From Antedon bifida (Eukaryota > Echinodermata > Crinoidea > Comatulida > Antedonidae), in NCBI GenBank assembly GCA_963402885.1, contig OY727099.1, positions 23,765,001 through 23,829,000 on the forward strand: a stretch of DNA of 64,000 nucleotides, read 5' to 3'. Below the pieces are notes generated by a model. It ran no database searches. It saw only the letters and a list, made by a program, of their open reading frames with translations, and was not told the origin of the DNA. Both the position numbers and the translations under genes were made by a program. Positions 53,201 through 62,200 of this stretch are shown here, in pieces (within the stretch, counting starts at the first letter, position 1; every line of letters starts with the position of its first letter).

Positions 53201-56200
53201 AAACGGAAGTGATGTCCGGCGATTAGAACCAGTCAAATCTTATAAAGTGTGACGTAACAATCATATGTGATAATACGCATACAAAGTAGAAGCGATGTCC
53301 GGCGATTAAAACCAGTCAAATCTTATAAAGTGTGACGTAAAAATCGTATGTGATAATACGCATACAGAATGGAAGTGATGTCCGGCGATTAAAACCAGTC
53401 AAATATTATAAAGTGTGACGTAACAATCGTATGTAATAATACGCATACAAAATGGAAGCGATGTCCGGCGATTAAAACCAGTCAAATATTATAAAGTGTG
53501 ACGTAACAATCGTATGTGATAATACGCATACAAAATGGAAGCGATGTCCGGCGATTAAAACCAGTCAAATCTTATAAAGTGTGACGTAACAATCGTATGT
53601 GATAATACGCATACAAAATGGAAGCGATGTCCGGCGATTAAAACCAGTCAAATCTTATAAAGTGTGACGTAACAATCGTATGTGATAATACGCATACAAA
53701 ATGGAAGCGATGTCCGGCGATTAAAACCAGTCAAATCTTATAAAGTGTGACGTAACAATCGTATGTGATAATACGCATACAAAATGGAAGCGATGTCCGG
53801 CGATTAAAACCAGTCAAATCTTATAAAGTGTGACGTAGCAATCGTATGTGATAATACGCATACAAAATGGAAGCGATGTCCGGCGATTAGAACCAGTCAA
53901 ATCTTATAAAGTGTGACGTAACAATCGTATGTGATAATACGCACACAAAATGGAGGTGATGTCTGGCGATTAGAACCAGTCAAATCTTATAAAGTGTAAC
54001 GTAACAATCGTATGTGATAATACGCATACAAAATGGAAGCGATGTCCAGCGATGAAAACCAGTCAAATCTTATAAAGTGTGACGTAACAATCGTATGTGA
54101 TAATACGCATACAAAATAGAAGCGATGTCCGGCGATCAAAACCAGTCAAATCTTATAAAGTGTGACGTAACAATCGTATGTGATAATACGCATACAAAAT
54201 AGAAGCGATGTCCGGCGATCAAAACCAGTCAAATCTTATAAAGTGTGACGTAACAATCGTATGTGATAATACGCATACAAAATGGAAGCGATGTCCGGCG
54301 ATCAAAACCAGTCAAATCTTAGAAAGTGTGACGTAACAATCGTATGTGATAATACGCATACAAAATGGAAGCGATGTCCGGCGATTAAAACCAGTCAAAT
54401 CTTATAAAGTGTGACGTAACAATCGTATGTGTTAAAACGCATACAAAATGGAGGTGATGTCCGGCGATTAAAACCAGTCAAATCGTGTAAAGTGTGACGT
54501 AACAATCGTATGTGATAATACGCATACAAAATGGAAGCGATGTCTGGCGATCAAAACCAGTCAAATCTTATAAAGTGTGACGTAACAATCGTATGTGATA
54601 ATACGCATGCAAAATGGAAGCGATGTCCGGCGATTAAAACCAGTCAAATGTTATAAAGTGTGACGTAACAATCGTGTGTGATAATACGCATACAAATTAA
54701 TTGAAGTGATGTCCGGCTATCAAAACCTGTCAAATCTTATAAAGTGTGACGTAACAATCGTATGTGATAATACGCATACAAAATGGAAGCGATGTCCGAC
54801 GATTAAAACCAGTCAATTCTTATAAAGGGCGACGTAACAATCGTATATGATAATACGCATACAAATTAATTGAAGTGATGTCCGGCGATCAAAACCTATC
54901 AAATCTTATAAAGTGTGACGTAACAATCGTAGGTGATAATACGCATACAAAATGGAAGCGATGTCCGGCGATTAAAACCAGTCAATTCTTATAAAGGGCG
55001 ACGTAATCTATTTTAAGTAGGTGTTTTACTGTGATATGATTTATTAAAGTAGAAATTGTAATTTAATTTGACACTTAAGAAAAATGCTAATTGTATTACT
55101 TTAATGAAAAGAGGGTGTTATGCTTGCTTACACCTGTCTAATATGTAAATTAGCTTCATATAGCCATTGTCTCCGTTTCTCTTGTAACCATATAGACCTA
55201 CACAGAATAATTATTAAAAGTATACTGTCTTTGCGGTATAGAGAGAAATGATGTCATGTTATTCATTGTACGCATGCGGGGAAATTGGGACGTGTTTCCC
55301 CGCTCCCCAGTGACACACACTATTGCTACGTATTGTGCACACACTGAACAATCTACACGCGAAGTGACACACACTATTGCTACGTATTGTGCACACACTG
55401 AACAATCTACACGCGAAGTGACACACACTACTGCTATACGTATTGTGCAGCACACACTGAACAATCTACACGCGAAGTGACACACACTATTGCTACGTAT
55501 TGTGCACACACTGAATAATCTACACGCGAAGTGACACACACTATTGCTACGTATTGTGCACACACTGAACAATCTACACGCGAAGTGACATACACTATTG
55601 CTACGTATTGTGCACACACTGAACAATCTACACGCGAAGTGACACACACTATTTTGCTACGTATTGTGCATACACTGAACAATCTACACGCGAAGTGACA
55701 TACACTATTGCTACGTATTGTGCACACACTGAACAATCTACACGCGAAGTGACATACACTATTGCTACGTATTGTGCACACACTGAATAATCTACACGCG
55801 AAGTGACACACACTATTGCTACGTATTGTGCACACACTGAATAATCTACACGCGAAGTGACATACACTATTGCAACGTATTGTGCACGCACTGAACAATC
55901 TACACGCGAAGTGACACACACTATTGCTACGTATTGTGCACACACTGAACAATCTACACGCGAAGTGACACACACTATTGCTACGTATTGTGCACGCACT
56001 GAGCAATCTACACGCGAAGTGACACACACTATTGCTACGTATTGTGCACACACTGAACAATCTACACGCGAAGTGACACACACTATTGCTACGTATTGTG
56101 CACGCACTGAGCAATCTACACGCGAAGTGACACACACTATTTCTACGTATTGTGCATACACTGAATAATCTACACGCGAAGTGACACACACTATTGCTAC

Positions 56201-59200
56201 GTATTGTGCACACACTGAATAATCTACACGCGAAGTGACATACACTATTGCAACGTATTGTGCACGCACTAAGCAATCTACACGCGAAGTGACACACACT
56301 ATTTCTACGTATTGTGCACACACTGAACAATCTACACGCGAAGTGACACACACTATTGCTACGTATTGTGCACACACTGAATAATCTACACGCGAAGTGA
56401 CACACACTATTGCTACGTATTGTGCACACACTGAGCAATCTACACGCGAAGTGACACACACTATTGCTACGTATTGTGCACACACTAAACAATCTACACG
56501 CGAAGTGACACACTGTTGCTACGTATTGTGCACACACTGAGCAATCTACACGCGAAGTGACACACACTATTGCTACGTATTGTGCACGCACTGAATAATC
56601 TACAAGCGAAGTGACACACACTATTGCTACGTATTGTGCACACACTGAGCAATCTACACGCGAAGTGACACACACTATTGCTACGTATTGTGCACACACT
56701 GAGCAATCTACACGCGAAGTGACACACACTATTGCTACGTATTGTGCACGCACTGAACAATCTACACGCGAAGTGACACACACTATTGCTACGTATTGTA
56801 CACACACTGAACAATCTACACGCGAAGTGACACACACTACTGCTATACGTATTGTGCAGCACACACTGAACAATCTACACGCGAAGTGACACACACTATT
56901 GCTACGTATTGTGCACACACTGAATAATCTACACGCGAATTGACACACACTATTGCTACGTATTGTGCACACACTGAACAATCTACACGCGAAGTGACAT
57001 ACACTATTGCTACGTATTGTGCACACACTGAACAATCTACACGCGAAGTGACACACACTATTGCTACGTATTGTGCATACACTAAATAATCTACACGCGA
57101 AGTGACACACACTATTGCTACGTATTGTGCACGCACTGAACAATCTACACGCGAAGTGACACACACTATTGCTACGTATTGTGCATACACTGAATAATCT
57201 ACACGCGAAGTGACACACACTATTGCTACGTATTGTGCATACACTGAATAATCTACACGCGAAGTGACACACACTATTGCTACGTATTGTGCATACACTG
57301 AATAATCTACACGCGAAGTGACACACACTATTGCTACGTATTGTGCACGCACTGAACAATCTACACGCGAAGTGACACACACTATTGCTACGTATTGTGC
57401 ATACACTGAATAATCTACACGCGAAGTGACACACACTATTGCTACGTATTGTGCACGCACTGAACAATCTACACGCGAAGTGACACACACTATTGCTACG
57501 TATTGTGCACACACTGAATAATCTACACGCGAAGTGACACACACTATTGCTACGTATTGTGCATACACTGAACAATCTACACGCGAAGTGACACACACTA
57601 TTGCTACGTATTGTGCATACACTGAATATCTACACGCGAAGTGACACACACTATTGCTACATATTGTGCATACACTGAATAATCTACACGCGAAGTGACA
57701 CACACTATTGCTACGTATTGTGCACGCACTGAACAATCTACACGCGAAGTGACACACACTATTGCTACGTATTGTGCACACACTGAACAATCTACACGCG
57801 AAGTGACACACACTATTGCTACGTATTGTGCACACACTGAACAATCTACACGCGAAGTGACACACACTATTGCTACGTATTGTGCATACACTGAGTAATC
57901 TACACGCGAAGTGACACACACTTTTGCTACGTATTGTGCACGCACTGAACAATCTACACGCGAAGTGACACACACTATTGCTACGTATTGTGCACACACT
58001 GAACAATCTACACGCGAAGTGACACACACTATTGCTACGTATTGTGCATACACTGAATAATCTACACGCGAAGTGACACACACTATTGCTACGTATTGTG
58101 CACACACTGAATAATCTACACGTGAAGTGACACACTGTTGCTACGTATTGTGCACACACTGAGCATTCTACACGCGAAGTGACGCACACTATTGCTACGT
58201 ATTGTGCACGCACTGAATAATCTACAAGCGAAGTGACACACACTATTGCTACGTATTGTGCACACACTGAGCAATCTACACGCGAAGTGACACACACTAT
58301 TGCTACGTATTGTGCACACACTGAGCAATCTACACGCGAAGTGACACACACTATTGCTACGTATTGTGCACGCACTGAACAATCTACACGCGAAGTGACA
58401 CACACTATTGCTACGTATTGTACACACACTGAACAATCTACACGCGAAGTGACACACACTACTGCTATACGTATTGTGCAGCACACACTGAACAATCTAC
58501 ACGCGAAGTGACACACACTATTGCTACGTATTGTGCACACACTGAATAATCTACACGCGAAGTGACACACACTATTGCTACGTATTGTGCACACACTGAA
58601 CAATCTACACGCGAAGTGACATACACTATTGCTACGTATTGTGCACACACTGAACAATCTACACGCGAAGTGACACACACTATTGCTACGTATTGTGCAT
58701 ACACTAAATAATCTACACGCGAAGTGACACACACTATTGCTACGTATTGTGCACGCACTGAACAATCTACACGCGAAGTGACACACACTATTGCTACGTA
58801 TTGTGCATACACTGAATAATCTACACGCGAAGTGACACACACTATTGCTACGTATTGTGCATACACTGAATAATCTACACGCGAAGTGACACACACTATT
58901 GCTACGTATTGTGCATACACTGAATAATCTACACGCGAAGTGACACACACTATTGCTACGTATTGTGCACGCACTGAACAATCTACACGCGAAGTGACAC
59001 ACACTATTGCTACGTATTGTGTATACACTGAATAATCTACACGCGAAGTGACACACACTATTGCTACGTATTGTGCACGCACTGAACAATCTACACGCGA
59101 AGTGACACACACTATTGCTACGTATTGTGCACACACTGAATAATCTACACGCGAAGTGACACACACTATTGCTACGTATTGTGCATACACTGAACAATCT

Positions 59201-62200
59201 ACACGCGAAGTGACACACACTATTGCTACGTATTGTGCATACACTGAATATCTACACGCGAAGTGACACACACTATTGCTACGTATTGTGCATACACTGA
59301 ATAATCTACACGCGAAGTGACACACTGTTGCTACGTATTGTGCACACACTTAACAATCTACACGCAAAGTGACACACACTATTGCTACGTATTGTGCATA
59401 CACTGAATAATCTACACGCGAAGTGACACACACTATTGCTACGTATTGTGCATACACTGAACAATCTACACGCGAAGTGACATACACTATTGCTACGTAT
59501 TGTGCACACACTGAACAATCTACACGCGAAGTGACATACACTATTGCTACGTATTGTGCACGCACTGAACAATCTACACGCGAAGTGACACACACTATTG
59601 CTACGTATTGTGCACACACTGAACAATCTACACGCGAAGTGACACACAATATTGCTACGTATTGTGCATACACTGAGTAATCTACACGCGAAGTGACACA
59701 CACTATTGCTACGTATTGTGCACGCACTGAACAATCTACACGCGAAGTGACACACACTATTGCTACATATTGTGCACACACTGAACAATCTACAGGCGAA
59801 GTGACACACACTATTGCTACGTATTGTGCATACACTGAACAATCTACACGCGAAGTGACACACACTATTGCTACGTATTGTGCATACACTGAATATCTAC
59901 ACGCGAAGTGACACACACTATTGCTACGTATTGTGCATACACTGAATAATCTACACGCGAAGTGACACACTGTTGCTACGTATTGTGCACACACTTAACA
60001 ATCTACACGCAAAGTGACACACACTATTGCTACGTATTGTGCATACACTGAATAATCTACACGCGAAGTGACACACACTATTGCTACGTATTGTGCATAC
60101 ACTGAACAATCTACACGCGAAGTGACATACACTATTGCTACGTATTGTGCACACACTGAACAATCTACACGCGAAGTGACATACACTATTGCTACGTATT
60201 GTGCACGCACTGAACAATCTACACGCGAAGTGACACACACTATTGCTACGTATTGTGCACACACTGAACAATCTACACGCGAAGTGACACACAATATTGC
60301 TACGTATTGTGCATACACTGAGTAATCTACACGCGAAGTGACACACACTATTGCTACGTATTGTGCACGCACTGAACAATCTACACGCGAAGTGACACAC
60401 ACTATTGCTACATATTGTGCACACACTGAACAATCTACAGGCGAAGTGACACACACTATTGCTACGTATTGTGCATACACTGAATAATCTACATGCGAAG
60501 TGACACACACTATTGCTACGTATTGTGCACGCACTGAATAATCTACACGCGAAGTGACACACACTATTGCTACATATTGTGCACACACTGAACAATCTAC
60601 ACGCGAAGTGACACACACTATTGCTACGTATTGTGCACGCACTGAACAATCTACACGCGAAGTGACATACACTATTGCTACGTATTGTGCACACACTGAA
60701 TAATCTACACGCGAAGTGACACACACTATTGCTACGTATTGTGCACACACTGAATAATCTACACGCGAAGTGACATACACTATTGCTACGTATTGTGCAT
60801 ACACTGAACAATCTACACGCGAAGTGACACACACTATTGCTACGTATTGTGCACACACTGAACAATCTACACGCGAAGTGACACACACTATTGCTACGTA
60901 TTGTGCATACACTGAACAATCTACACGCGAAGTGACATACACTATTGCTACGTATTGTGCACACACTGAACAATCTACACGCGAAGTGACATACACTATT
61001 GCTACGTATTGTGCACACACTGAATAATCTACACGCGAAGTGACACACACTATTGCTACGTATTGTGCACACACTGAATAATCTACACGCGAAGTGACAT
61101 ACACTATTGCAACGTATTGTGCACGCACTGAACAATCTACACGCGAAGTGACACACACTATTGCTACGTATTGTGCACACACTGAACAATCTACACGCGA
61201 AGTGACACACACTATTGCTACGTATTGTGCACGCACTGAGCAATCTACACGCGAAGTGACACACACTATTGCTACGTATTGTGCACACACTGAACAATCT
61301 ACACGCGAAGTGACACACACTATTGCTACGTATTGTGCACGCACTGAGCAATCTACACGCGAAGTGACACACACTATTTCTACGTATTGTGCATACACTG
61401 AATAATCTACACGCGAAGTGACACACACTATTGCTACGTATTGTGCACACACTGAATACTCTACACGCGAAGTGACATACACTATTGCAACGTATTGTGC
61501 ACGCACTGAGCAATCTACACGCGAAGTGACACACACTATTTTTACGTATTGTGCACACACTGAACAATCTACACGCGAAGTGACACACACTATTGCTACG
61601 TATTGTGCACACACTGAATAATCTACACGCGAAGTGACACACACTATTGCTACGTATTGTGCACACACTGAGCAATCTACACGCGAAGTGACATACACTA
61701 TTGCAACGTATTGTGCACGCACTGAACAATCTACACGCGAAGTGACACACACTATTGCTACGTATTGTGCACACACTGAACAATCTACACGCGAAGTGAC
61801 ACACACTATTGCTACGTATTGTGCACGCACTAAACAATCTACACGCGAAGTGACACACACTATTTTGCTACGTATTGTGCATACACTGAATAATCTACAC
61901 GCGAAGTGACACACACTATTGCTACGTATTGTGCACACACTGAATAATCTACACGCGAAGTGACACACACTATTGCTACGTATTGTGCACACACTGAACA
62001 ATCTACACGCGAAGTGACATACACTATTGCTACGTATTGTGCACGCACTGAACAATCTACACGCGAAGTGACACACACTATTGCTACGTATTGTGCATAC
62101 ACTGAACAATCTACACACGAAGTGACACACACTATTGCTACGTATTGTGCATACACTGCCTGAGCAATCTACACGCGAAGTGACACACACTATTGCTACG

